From assembly GCA_035546935.1 (NCBI GenBank), contig DASZVP010000002.1, forward strand, positions 62,001-126,000: a DNA stretch of 64,000 nt, in the 5' to 3' direction. The position numbers were made by a program, and so were the translations under genes. This DNA comes from DASZVP01 sp035546935 (GTDB lineage: Bacteria > Patescibacteriota > Saccharimonadia > Saccharimonadales > UBA4665). The notes under the pieces were generated by a model that saw only the letters and a list, made by a program, of their open reading frames with translations, had not been told where the DNA came from and ran no database searches. Shown here piece after piece: positions 49,796 through 58,020 of this stretch (position 1 is the first letter of the stretch; each line of letters opens with the position of its first letter).

Positions 49796-49816
49796 AAAAA
49801 GTGATGTATAAAGTAT
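49796..49816 (-). repeat. 21-bp element, copy 2 (inverted relative to copy at 31242)
   Basis: Reverse-strand reading is identical over 21 bases to 31242-31262. Here it overlaps a TATAAA box (49807-49812) preceded 16 bases upstream by TTTGGA, and is part of a perfect dyad. Confidence 0.6.
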
Positions 49817-49822
49817 ATACAT
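49804..49822. promoter_or_regulatory. Operator-like dyad upstream of ABC exporter
   Basis: ATGTATA-AAGTA-TATACAT, a perfect 7-base inverted repeat with 5-base centre, sits on a probable -10 box. It has the look of a repressor site of the GntR/PadR/TetR sort, but no such regulator is next to it. Confidence 0.45.
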
Positions 49823-49893
49823 TTCTTACCCCTTGAAATTTGTAGTGTAGTTAACACCGACAAACTATGTCGGCCCGTGATATAGTGGACAAG

Positions 49894-50652
49894 ATGTCAG
49901 ATGTAATCCTGAAAGTTAAAGACCTGCGCAAGGTTTATGGCGACAATGTGGCCGTAGACGGCGTATCGTTTGAAGTTAAGAAGGGCGAGATCTTCGGTAT
50001 CCTCGGACCCAACGGTGCCGGCAAGACCACCACGCTGGAGATGATCGAAACACTGCGCGAAATCGACGGCGGTAGCGCCACCATTGACGGTGTCGATGTA
50101 GCCAGCAACCCTTATAAAATCCGTGGCATGATTGGCGTGCAGCCGCAAACTCCCGGCTTTCAAGATAAGTCCAAGCTGACCGAGCTGCTGCAGATGTTTG
50201 CCGCCGCCTACGGCGAAAAAGTTGATGCGCAGAAGTTCCTGGAAGAGGTTAATCTGGGCAATAAAGCTGACGCCTACGTCGAAAACCTGTCTGGCGGCCA
50301 AAAACAGCGTTTCAGCATTGTGGCCGCTCTGGTGCACAGTCCCAGCGTCTTCTTCCTGGATGAGCCTACCACCGGCCTCGACCCGCAAGCTCGCCGCAAT
50401 CTCTGGGAAATGATCGAAGACGTCCGCGATCGAGGCATCAGCGTTATCTTAACCACGCACTACATGGACGAGGCCGAAGTGCTTTGCGACCGCATCGCCA
50501 TTATGGATAACGGCAAGATTGTGGCCCTGGATACGCCCAAGAAACTGATCAAGCAGCTCCTGGCCAAAGGCTTTAAGAAAGAACAGCATGTCGAGCAAGC
50601 TAACTTGGAAGATGTTTTCCTCGACTTAACCGGAAAGGCGTTACGCGCATGA
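49894..50652 (+). CDS. ABC-2 exporter ATPase (drug/lipid efflux type)
   Basis: 252 residues from ATG 49894 (MSDVILKVKDLRKVYGD). The ATG at 49867 lies in the loop of a hairpin (CCGACA-AACTA-TGTCGG) and is less likely. Walker A GPNGAGKTT, signature LSGGQKQR, Walker B VFFLDEPTTGLDP and the H-loop LTTHYMDEAE are all intact. The C-terminus (ANLEDVFLDLTGKALR) is typical of DrrA/CcmA-type ATPases. It overlaps the permease gene by 4 bases. The upstream region holds the dyad and the 21-bp element, so expression is probably regulated. Confidence 0.92.
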   Translation: MSDVILKVKDLRKVYGDNVAVDGVSFEVKKGEIFGILGPNGAGKTTTLEMIETLREIDGGSATIDGVDVASNPYKIRGMIGVQPQTPGFQDKSKLTELLQMFAAAYGEKVDAQKFLEEVNLGNKADAYVENLSGGQKQRFSIVAALVHSPSVFFLDEPTTGLDPQARRNLWEMIEDVRDRGISVILTTHYMDEAEVLCDRIAIMDNGKIVALDTPKKLIKQLLAKGFKKEQHVEQANLEDVFLDLTGKALRA

Positions 50653-51752
50653 AAAAGAAACTTTTCACAGTCTGGGTTTTTGCCCGACTCAACACTCGTC
50701 GATTTTTCCGCGACCGCTTGGCGCTGTTTTTCGGCATTTTATTCCCGTTAATTTTCCTGTTTGTCTTCGGCAGCATTAGCAAGGGCGGCAACGGCGTTTC
50801 ATTTAACGTGGCGCTAATTAACGAATCGCAAACACCGTTTTCAAAGCAGTTTGTAAACCAGGCCAAGCACAATAAACTCTTCAAAATTGACCCCAAGATT
50901 AATAGCCTTGCTGAAGCCCAGGACAAGATGAGCAAGAGCCAGATTGACGGTGCCATTGTGCTGCCTGCCGACTTCGGTGCAATTAGCGACGGCCACCCCG
51001 GTGGCAAAGCCACAATTTATTACAGTCCGACCAACGACCAGGCCGGGCAGGCTCTGACATCGGTTTTACAGTCGCAGTTTAATGCCATCAATGCCAAATT
51101 CGTAACCGTTAAACAGCCGTTCACCGTTGCCGGCCACCAAACTAAACAAAAGAGCCTGACTAGCTTCGACTACACTTTCTCGGGTCTTTTAGGCTTCTCC
51201 ATCATGGGCGCCGGCATTTTCGGCCCGATGAACGTCTTCCCGGAGCTCAAAAAACAGGGAATTTTGCGCCGTTTCCACACTACACCGATCCGCGTCTGGC
51301 AGTACTTCCTATCGACCATGATCAGCCAAGCCATCACCGGTCTGGTGGCCATTGCCGTAATGTTCGTGGCTGCGATCGAAGTCTTTGGCCTGCACGTGGT
51401 TGGCAACTATCTCGAGATTGCACTATTCCTCGCCTTTAGCATCACCATGATCCTGGGTATTGGTCTGGCTATTGGCGGTTGGGCCAAAAACGAGCGCCAG
51501 GCCGCGCCGCTCGGCAACATTATCGTTTTTCCGATGATGTTCCTGTCCGGCATCTTTTTCCCGCGTTTCCTAATGCCGACCTGGCTACAGGGAGTTACTA
51601 ACTATATTCCGATGAGCCCAGTCATCGATGGCGCCCGTCAGCTAATCACCGAAGGCAAACACCTTGTCGACATCGGTCCGCAACTTGGCATCATGGCCAT
51701 CTGGATGGTCGTCATCTATGCCATCGCCTTCCGCGTTTTCCGCTGGGAATAG
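50649..51752 (+). CDS. ABC-2 type permease (YhgE/LinN-like)
   Basis: 367 residues, partner of the ATPase upstream. Helix 1 is at about 22-40, then an extracytoplasmic domain of about 150 residues (NVALINESQTPFSKQF, AIVLPADFGAISDG), then five C-terminal helices. The ABC-2 core signature is present: GIFFPRFLMPTWLQGVTNYI and NYIPMSPVIDGARQL. The substrate is unknown; drug, lipid or peptide are possible. The stop codon is inside the left arm of a long inverted repeat. Confidence 0.9.
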   Translation: MKKKLFTVWVFARLNTRRFFRDRLALFFGILFPLIFLFVFGSISKGGNGVSFNVALINESQTPFSKQFVNQAKHNKLFKIDPKINSLAEAQDKMSKSQIDGAIVLPADFGAISDGHPGGKATIYYSPTNDQAGQALTSVLQSQFNAINAKFVTVKQPFTVAGHQTKQKSLTSFDYTFSGLLGFSIMGAGIFGPMNVFPELKKQGILRRFHTTPIRVWQYFLSTMISQAITGLVAIAVMFVAAIEVFGLHVVGNYLEIALFLAFSITMILGIGLAIGGWAKNERQAAPLGNIIVFPMMFLSGIFFPRFLMPTWLQGVTNYIPMSPVIDGARQLITEGKHLVDIGPQLGIMAIWMVVIYAIAFRVFRWE

Positions 51753-51871
51753 GGCTGCAACTGTCGGCACATTTCGGGAGCTGACCTCCGCTCCGCTGCT
51801 CGCGTACAGCTAGTACGCTGCGCTGCGATGCTCGCCCAGCATCCCAAACTGTACTCGGCAGTTGCAGCCCT
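51751..51871. repeat. Long imperfect palindrome (MITE- or REP-like)
   Basis: Outer arms AGGGCTGCAACTG (51751-51763) and CAGTTGCAGCCCT (51859-51871) are perfect 13-base inverted repeats. The next about 25 bases on each side pair imperfectly, and the centre holds GCGTAC-AGCTA-GTACGC (near 51801-51818). Almost the whole 121 bases can fold into one hairpin. It begins at the ABC permease stop. There is no T-run, so it is not a simple terminator. No ORF. Confidence 0.7.
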
Positions 51872-51889
51872 GTGTAAGCACAAGCTTTA

Positions 51890-51918
51890 TTGCCAGATTG
51901 GCGTATCTGTGGTATAAT
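51890..51918 (+). promoter_or_regulatory. Near-consensus promoter, leaderless
   Basis: TTGCCA at 51890-51895, exactly 17 bases, TATAAT at 51913-51918. The next ATG begins seven bases later, at the expected transcription start. No Shine-Dalgarno sequence. Confidence 0.75.
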
Positions 51919-51924
51919 ACTCTT

Positions 51925-52272
51925 ATGACAGCCCCAGCAATTCCTCGATATGGTCGGCCACATATGCCCTGGGATAACGAAATTACCAAGGCTGATCTAT
52001 TAGTTGACCAAGGGGTTGGCTCTTATTACGAAGTTCGCCAAAAGTTAGGCGATGAGGCATTAACTGTTGTGGGCTTAGCCCGCCCAGTCACGCCCGAAAC
52101 AACCCAGACTGACCTATTTGATTATTACGGCGAAGAATTCAATCCCAAAAATGGCGAGAAGGGTGCCGGTTGGTTTGATCCTGCCAAGGCAGCTACAAAT
52201 GCGCGCGGGGCAGCTTTGATGCGCGCCGAACTCGAGGCCGTTCGAGCTCGTCGGGAGCGCGAGGCCTCCTAA
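51925..52272 (+). CDS. Hypothetical protein (first gene of an unknown pair)
   Basis: 115 residues from ATG 51925 (MTAPAIPRYGRPHMPWDNEI), which coincides with the predicted transcription start of a near-consensus promoter. An earlier frame start at 51862 lies upstream of the promoter and is rejected. The protein is soluble and acidic in the middle (TQTDLFDYYGEEFNPKNGEK), with an Arg/Glu-rich helical end (RAELEAVRARREREAS). Its stop overlaps the next ATG (TAATG). Not recognised. Confidence 0.7.
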   Translation: MTAPAIPRYGRPHMPWDNEITKADLLVDQGVGSYYEVRQKLGDEALTVVGLARPVTPETTQTDLFDYYGEEFNPKNGEKGAGWFDPAKAATNARGAALMRAELEAVRARREREAS

Positions 52273-53615
52273 TGCCGCCGAAGCCTCATGAAAAAACCGG
52301 CGAGCTTTTTACGAAGGTTGGACTTATGCCAACTGCCGAAGGCTTGGCAGCCGAACTTGATCCCGCTGCCCGGGAACGGGAAATTGCGGCACACCTCAGC
52401 GCCGCGCTCAGTTATTACGACACGCTTCATCTTGATGAAGGCCTGATCCGAATAGCTGAAAATCCGCAATGGCGTGAATCTTTGGCCAAGCGCTACGGCC
52501 GCAATACGGACAAGGTAATTCAAGGTCGGCGCCAACGCCGTGACGAAAACTTAGAAAGTGCCCGGGCTGAGTTTTGGGCAGCCTATCGGCTGCAGAACCC
52601 GGACGCTGATGAAGCCACTGAGCAAGCGGCCTACGAGCAATTTGAAACTACCTTCCGAGGTGAAAGCGAGGCCCGTCGCCAAAAACGGGCCGACCGGCAG
52701 GCCATCTATAACGCCAAACTTCAGCCTCAAAGCGAAGCCGAGCTATTAGTGCCCGGTGTGGTACAAGAAGAAAGAGTCCGGCCGCAATTTAACCCGCAGG
52801 CTCGCATCAGCTTGGCCCGCGCTTTACGAGCTGATTACCAGGGCATTCAGCCGGAGGACTACGCTGATATTTCATTTGAACTGACTCGGTCCATGCACCC
52901 AACCACCTTGCTAAGCTATCTTGTGGGCGTTCGCCGTCACAGCAAAAACTCTCTCCGCTATTTCACGGAAGATAGACGCTGGCGCAGTATTACTTTTACC
53001 CCAGGGGAATGGGACATGGTATTAAGGTCGAGTGCCCAAAAATATGCCGACGCAAGTGAGAACCGGACCGAAAATAAGCGGCGCGCCGACTTGGAAGCCA
53101 GAAAACATGTAGAAAGTCTGGGCGAATATGAGATTGATGAAGACGCGCCTCGCCGCTCTGGCATCCACACAATAAAAACTATTGAGGCCAAGATGTCAGC
53201 CTATAGAACAAATATTTTGGAGCGCCAGCTTGATATGGTTCGCCGTTTTCAGGAGGCCTCTAATCATCCGGGTTTAGCCCGCTTTGGCAACGAATCGAAC
53301 ATGAGACAACAGTTGGAATTTTTCCTAACCTTTGTAGTTGGTGACATGATATGGGCGGCCGCTAAAGTCAATAAATGGAATGTTAAGGAAGAAGCCGCAC
53401 GTGAGCGAGCGATTCGTAAAGCTATATTTTTGCCCAGCTCCCCTGAAACAGGACGCAATAACTTTCGCATGCTTGTTGACGCAGCCGAAACCTGGCTGCA
53501 AAGTAAGCTAGAATACTGTGACAGCAAAGAAGCCGAAATTAAGAAATACTTGCAAGATCACCAGACAGATGAAGAACGTCTCGCCGACGAAGCACAGCTA
53601 CAGCGACCTGCCTAA
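52272..53615 (+). CDS. Hypothetical protein (second gene of an unknown pair)
   Basis: 447 residues, not recognised. It is highly charged and helical, rich in Arg, Glu and Ala, with likely coiled-coil segments (SEARRQKRADRQAIYNAKLQ; ADASENRTENKRRADLEARK). A compact central part (QARISLARALRADYQGIQPE; LLSYLVGVRRHSKNSLRYF) may be a folded domain. One hydrophobic patch (FLTFVVGDMIWAAA) is too short to be a sure membrane helix. It is translationally coupled to the 115-residue gene. Its end overlaps the start of dus by 47 bases. Confidence 0.7.
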   Translation: MPPKPHEKTGELFTKVGLMPTAEGLAAELDPAAREREIAAHLSAALSYYDTLHLDEGLIRIAENPQWRESLAKRYGRNTDKVIQGRRQRRDENLESARAEFWAAYRLQNPDADEATEQAAYEQFETTFRGESEARRQKRADRQAIYNAKLQPQSEAELLVPGVVQEERVRPQFNPQARISLARALRADYQGIQPEDYADISFELTRSMHPTTLLSYLVGVRRHSKNSLRYFTEDRRWRSITFTPGEWDMVLRSSAQKYADASENRTENKRRADLEARKHVESLGEYEIDEDAPRRSGIHTIKTIEAKMSAYRTNILERQLDMVRRFQEASNHPGLARFGNESNMRQQLEFFLTFVVGDMIWAAAKVNKWNVKEEAARERAIRKAIFLPSSPETGRNNFRMLVDAAETWLQSKLEYCDSKEAEIKKYLQDHQTDEERLADEAQLQRPA

Positions 53616-54579
53616 ACCTTTTTTGGTCTTGGCGCCGATGGACGACGTCACCGATACGGTCTTTCGTCAGATTGTGGCTGAATGCTCGCCGCCGGATCTG
53701 TTTTTTACGGAGTTTGTAAATGTTGATGGGCTGATGAGCCCGGGCCGCCCAAAACTGTTGAAGAAGCTGCGGTTCGCAGCCAGCGAGACTCGCTTGGTGG
53801 CCCAGTTGTGGGGCTTGCAGCCGGAAAACTTCCGCGCCATTGCCGGGCAAATTGCCGACGGCTCGCTGGCCCGCGAGCTCGGCCTGCCGGAGGGCTGCAA
53901 CTTTGTTGGCGTAGATCTGAACATGGGTTGTCCGGCCAAAAGTGAAGTCCAAAACGGCGCTTGCTCAGCGCTTATCAAACTTGAAAACCGCGAGCTGGCC
54001 GAGCAAATCATTGCTGCTACGCGCGCCGGGCTGGACGGGCGCCTGCCCCTAAGCGTTAAGACGCGCATTGGCTTCAGCGCCATCGATATGACCTGGTTTG
54101 AATTTCTATTAGCGCAGAAGCTTAACATGTTAACTGTGCACGGCCGAACGCGCAAGGAAATGAGCAAAGTGCCGGCGCACTGGGATGTCATTGAAGAGAT
54201 TCGCGACCTTCGCGACAACCTGGCGCCCGGGACACTGCTGGTTGGTAACGGCGATGTCGTTGACCATGCGCACGCTGTGGAATTGGCTGAAAAACACGGC
54301 GTGGACGGCATAATGATCGGCCGCGGCATTTTTAAGGACCCCTATGTTTTCGCCGCCAAAAGCCCGTGGGAAGCGGTGCCAAAAGACCAGCGAATTGCGC
54401 TGTACCGCAAACAAGTGCAGCTGTTTGCCGACACTTGGAAGGCCGGCGAGCGCAACATTAAAACGCTCAATAAATTCTGCAAAGTTTATATTAGCGACTT
54501 CGAGGGCGCTAAAGAATTGCGCGAGAAGTTAATGGCTGCCAACAGCGCCGAAGAACTTTTAGCTATTCTGAATCACTAG
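53569..54579 (+). CDS. dus: tRNA-dihydrouridine synthase
   Basis: Flavoenzyme that reduces uridines in tRNA D-loops. 336 residues from ATG 53569 (MKNVSPTKHSYSDLPKPF); a frame start at 53518 lies deeper in the previous gene and is less likely. The TIM barrel begins FLVLAPMDDVTDTVFRQI (usual APMAGVTD). The catalytic region is VDLNMGCPAKSEVQNGACSA, with the active Cys in GACSAL; LTVHGRTRKEM and VDGIMIGRGIFKDPY bind FMN and phosphate. It ends 17 bases inside the convergent PLD gene. Confidence 0.93.
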   Translation: MKNVSPTKHSYSDLPKPFLVLAPMDDVTDTVFRQIVAECSPPDLFFTEFVNVDGLMSPGRPKLLKKLRFAASETRLVAQLWGLQPENFRAIAGQIADGSLARELGLPEGCNFVGVDLNMGCPAKSEVQNGACSALIKLENRELAEQIIAATRAGLDGRLPLSVKTRIGFSAIDMTWFEFLLAQKLNMLTVHGRTRKEMSKVPAHWDVIEEIRDLRDNLAPGTLLVGNGDVVDHAHAVELAEKHGVDGIMIGRGIFKDPYVFAAKSPWEAVPKDQRIALYRKQVQLFADTWKAGERNIKTLNKFCKVYISDFEGAKELREKLMAANSAEELLAILNH

Positions 54580-56128
54580 CGCCACAGCTGGCCGGTGGCG
54601 GTGAACCGCCCAACACAGACAAAGAATTAGCACCTGGGGTGCTCCAGTCAGTGGCAAAAACGGTGTTGATTCCGTTCACGATCGCAGAGTCGGCTGTAAT
54701 GATGCCGAGCTCCCGAGCCGTATTCGTCGACTGGTTGGTGAAGTTGATCGAACCCATGTAAGCAGTTTTGTCATCGGCAACTATCGCTTTGGCGTGAATG
54801 TACAAGGCATTATTATCGTCCGGGAACAGATGCAGCTGGACCCCACCGTTAGTGAGCTCCGAATAGTATGACTCAAACTGGGTCTGGTCTGTCATCACGC
54901 CCCTAACAGTAACGCCGCGGCTAGCGGCAGCTATCAGCGCCTGAATGATCGACTCATTATTCAGCGTTTCATCATAAAAGTTGATTGAAGACTGAGCGCT
55001 GTTGATGAGGTCAATCAGTCTCTGTGCCGAGTTAGGACTCCAAATCAGATTATCCCCCGTTGGCGTTGTGCTAAGTAGTTGATCATTCCAGTCGGCGTTA
55101 AAGACTGTCAGCCAGGCGTTGACATCGTTAGGGTTGCTGTCGATGACGCCGAAGTCGCGGCGTGTCGTGTACACACAAGTACTCATGTTATAGGTGCCTA
55201 TGTAGGCTTGGGCGTGGTCGATTAAGACTGATTTCTCGTGGGTTATGGTGTAGTGGCTAATATCACCAAACTTTACGGGGACACCAGCCTTCTGGAGATC
55301 ATTGTAGGCTGTAGCATTTTTGCCGTCGTGGCCGTCAAGAATTACCCGAACAGCTACACCCCGAGTGGCGGCGTTGACTAAAGCTTGTTTTAAGGCAGCA
55401 CTGTGGAAGGTGTAGTCTACCAGCTCTACGCTGTTTTGGGCGGCATTGATTGCGTTTACCAGCGGGATATTGGCTTCACTGGCAACAGGTAATGAGAAAA
55501 AACCGGTAAAGAAGCTCGGCGGCGGCGCGGGTTGAGTAGGCGGAGACTTAACAACTACTCTGCCTCTGTTAAGGTTTTTCAGGTAGTTGATCTCTGCCAG
55601 GTTGGCCTGCCGGTCAGCGTTGCCGGCGACTACGCTGCAAGCGCTGGCCAGCGTATTTAAGTTTGCCATGCTGGTTCGCTGCTGGTAAGCAGTCTTGAAT
55701 ACATGGGCTTTACGAACCGTTGCTTGATTCTGATCGAACCAGTTAACTGGTATCTGACAGGCTGCCAGGTTACCCCCGGTTACGCGGTTATCGTTTGGCG
55801 ATAGAGGAGTTGTATACTTCATCGCATTTGCGAGCGTGTCCTGCAGCTTAGAAACACATTTGGCATTTACGCTGTCAGGCAGTTTTGGATAAAGCCTTTG
55901 AGCAGCTTTTACCACTGGGCGGCAGGCAGCGTTTAATTTGGCGGTATAGTCACTGGGCGACGGCGGCGTATCGGCGTAATTACGGACGAGTTCATAGGTG
56001 CCAAAAATGGCTACCCCAAGGACGATGACGAGTAGAACAGCAGGATGGGCAATGCCCCGGGCATTCAGTTTTTTGAAAATTTTCATGTATTTGTTGGCTT
56101 TTTGTTTTATAAAATCTAAGTTAAGCAT
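54563..56128 (-). CDS. Membrane-anchored phospholipase D-like protein (two HKD motifs)
   Basis: 521 residues from ATG 56128 (GAGAGGG seven bases upstream). The N-terminal anchor is about 30-50 (AVLLVIVLGVAIFGTYELV), followed by a Cys-containing helical spacer (about 65-200) and two PLD domains. Motif 1 is ITHEKSVLIDHAQAYIGTYN; motif 2 is YIHAKAIVADDKTAYMGSIN. Both have intact His, Lys and Asp. It also carries a Cys-containing tail. PLD enzymes cleave or transfer phosphodiesters in lipids or DNA. An outward-facing enzyme could act on host lipids or take part in nucleic acid degradation; this is inference. Confidence 0.9.
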   Translation of the reverse strand: MLNLDFIKQKANKYMKIFKKLNARGIAHPAVLLVIVLGVAIFGTYELVRNYADTPPSPSDYTAKLNAACRPVVKAAQRLYPKLPDSVNAKCVSKLQDTLANAMKYTTPLSPNDNRVTGGNLAACQIPVNWFDQNQATVRKAHVFKTAYQQRTSMANLNTLASACSVVAGNADRQANLAEINYLKNLNRGRVVVKSPPTQPAPPPSFFTGFFSLPVASEANIPLVNAINAAQNSVELVDYTFHSAALKQALVNAATRGVAVRVILDGHDGKNATAYNDLQKAGVPVKFGDISHYTITHEKSVLIDHAQAYIGTYNMSTCVYTTRRDFGVIDSNPNDVNAWLTVFNADWNDQLLSTTPTGDNLIWSPNSAQRLIDLINSAQSSINFYDETLNNESIIQALIAAASRGVTVRGVMTDQTQFESYYSELTNGGVQLHLFPDDNNALYIHAKAIVADDKTAYMGSINFTNQSTNTARELGIITADSAIVNGINTVFATDWSTPGANSLSVLGGSPPPASCGASDSE

Positions 56129-56213
56129 AAGCGTGCCCTCTCTATAAGTCAATACGCGGCTTTACTGTGCAACAAGTTGTGGCTGCAGCGAAAGTCCATT
56201 AACATAAGAAAAG

Positions 56214-57128
56214 ATGATTAAAGCGCAGCACCTCAGCAAGCAGTACCGCAGAAAGCTGGCCGTATCAGACTTATCTTTTGAATTACAGCCTGGCAAAGTA
56301 ACAGGTTTTTTGGGACCCAACGGGGCCGGCAAGTCGACCACTATGCGTCTGATGCTGGGACTGGATAACGGTGTCGGCAAGACGACTTATGATGGCAAGC
56401 CACTGCACGAATACGCGCAGCCATCGAAATTGGTGGGGGTTTTGCTGGAAGCCAAGGCCTTCCACCCGACACGCAGTGCGCGGCAGCATCTCCGAGTCCT
56501 GGCGGCAGCCGGCGGCGTATCAATGAGCCGCGTTGATGAAGCACTGGAAATTGTTGGCCTGCAAAACGTCGCCAAGAAAGGTCCGGGCAAATTTAGTTTG
56601 GGCATGAGCCAACGCCTGGGAATTGCGGCAGCAATTTTGGGCGAACCAAAATACTTAATGCTGGACGAGCCGGCCAACGGTCTTGATCCCGAAGGCGTAG
56701 CTTGGCTGCGTCAATTCCTAAAAGATTACGCCAACCAGGGTAAGGGTGTATTTGTCTCCAGCCACTTATTAAGCGAGATGGAGCTGATGGCCGAACAAGT
56801 CGTTGTCATTGGCAAAGGCAAGCTGATCGCCGATACATCGATGCAGGAGCTAACCAGCGGCAGCAAACATACCGGGGTATTTGTGCGGGCGACCCAGTTG
56901 GCCAAGCTGGAAGCGGCACTTAAACAAGCAAAAATAGACTTCCAAAAAGCCGACGGCGGGCTGAAAATTGCCGGCAGCAAGACCGACGCTATTGGTAAAT
57001 TGGCTTTCGACGCCGGGGTGCCGCTGTTGGAGCTGGCCAATCGCAGTGCCAGCCTGGAAGAAGTTTTCTTGGAGCTTACCGAAGGCAGCGAAGAATACGG
57101 TTCGCATACCAAAGGAGACAAAAAATGA
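56214..57128 (+). CDS. ABC-2 exporter ATPase (second system)
   Basis: 304 residues. Walker A is GFLGPNGAGKSTTMRLML, Walker B YLMLDEPANGLDPEG, H-loop VFVSSHLLSEMELMAEQ. The signature is modified to FSLGMSQRLGIA, as in BcrA/NatA-like ATPases. The C-terminal about 85 residues form a regulatory domain (LASLEEVFLELTEG-like end: NRSASLEEVFLELTE). It overlaps its permease by 4 bases. This is similar to bacitracin or lantibiotic immunity-type exporters, but no substrate is evident. Confidence 0.92.
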   Translation: MIKAQHLSKQYRRKLAVSDLSFELQPGKVTGFLGPNGAGKSTTMRLMLGLDNGVGKTTYDGKPLHEYAQPSKLVGVLLEAKAFHPTRSARQHLRVLAAAGGVSMSRVDEALEIVGLQNVAKKGPGKFSLGMSQRLGIAAAILGEPKYLMLDEPANGLDPEGVAWLRQFLKDYANQGKGVFVSSHLLSEMELMAEQVVVIGKGKLIADTSMQELTSGSKHTGVFVRATQLAKLEAALKQAKIDFQKADGGLKIAGSKTDAIGKLAFDAGVPLLELANRSASLEEVFLELTEGSEEYGSHTKGDKK

Positions 57129-57952
57129 TCGCCTCGCTGCGTTCTGAATTCCGCAAACTACTGACCACTCGTGCCACATACGTTATCGCGTTGCTGTTTC
57201 TTGGCCTAAGTATGTTTGTCGATTTTTACATTCACGGCTATAAGGATTCGATTACCGAACAAGCGATATTATCCGGTCATTCGCCGCTGGACCAGGCTCA
57301 AGCCTCGCTGTTTGTGGCCGGATCGTTGCCGCAAATTGCTAACATCGCCTCGATTGCCTGCGCCCTGATCGCGCTACTGCTGGTTGCCAACGAATACCGC
57401 TATAACACCATTGTCTACACGTTAACTATGGCCAATCGCCGCAGCAAAGTTCTGGCGGGCAAAATTATTGCCGTGCTGGCACTGGTGCTGGTTTACTCCG
57501 TGCTGTTTACCACAATTTGTTTGGGCTTGATCTGGGCCGGTGCAGCTTCGGCCGGTCACTCGCTGCCGCCGCAAACTATTGATTTGCCGGTGTTCTATGC
57601 CAAGACAGTTTTCTTCTGCGAATCGTTTGCCATGGCTGGCATGCTGTTCGCGGCTCTGTTCCGCAATCAAGTTGGTGCCATAGCGGCACTGTTTGTGATT
57701 CCCAACATGGTCGAGGGCCTAATAAGCTTGCTGCTGAAACACAACTCAGTCTACATGCCGTTTATGGCACTGCAGCAAGTGATTGAGCCGCCAGTGGTGC
57801 ATCTGGCAGACAAAGCGGGGCACCCGGCCCATCCGGCTACCTCTGCATTAGGCAGCTTGTCGCCGGGCAAAGGGGCGCTGGTGTCCCTGGTCTATCTTGT
57901 TGGCGGCTGGATCGTTGCCTGGGTACTTTTCCTGAAACGAGACGCCAATTAA
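57125..57952 (+). CDS. ABC-2 type permease (second system)
   Basis: 275 residues with six helices. The N-terminus SLRSEFRKLLTTRATYVIAL is typical of BcrB/NatB-like ABC-2 permeases. RYNTIVYTLTMANRRSKVLA marks the cytoplasmic loop after helix 2. The fifth-sixth helix region includes GAIAALFVIPNMVEGLISLL. It forms one exporter with the ATPase just upstream; start and stop overlap by ATGA. Confidence 0.88.
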   Translation: MIASLRSEFRKLLTTRATYVIALLFLGLSMFVDFYIHGYKDSITEQAILSGHSPLDQAQASLFVAGSLPQIANIASIACALIALLLVANEYRYNTIVYTLTMANRRSKVLAGKIIAVLALVLVYSVLFTTICLGLIWAGAASAGHSLPPQTIDLPVFYAKTVFFCESFAMAGMLFAALFRNQVGAIAALFVIPNMVEGLISLLLKHNSVYMPFMALQQVIEPPVVHLADKAGHPAHPATSALGSLSPGKGALVSLVYLVGGWIVAWVLFLKRDAN

Positions 57953-58020
57953 TTAACGCTCATGCTTTGCAGGCTCGCAGAGGGTATAATTCTTGCAAAC
58001 TAAGGCGGTGGGAGGCAATT

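Noticed and set aside
49867..49893. ATG 49867 as start of the ABC ATPase
   Set aside because: It sits in the loop of a perfect hairpin and adds nine residues not typical of the family; 49894 fits the domain start.
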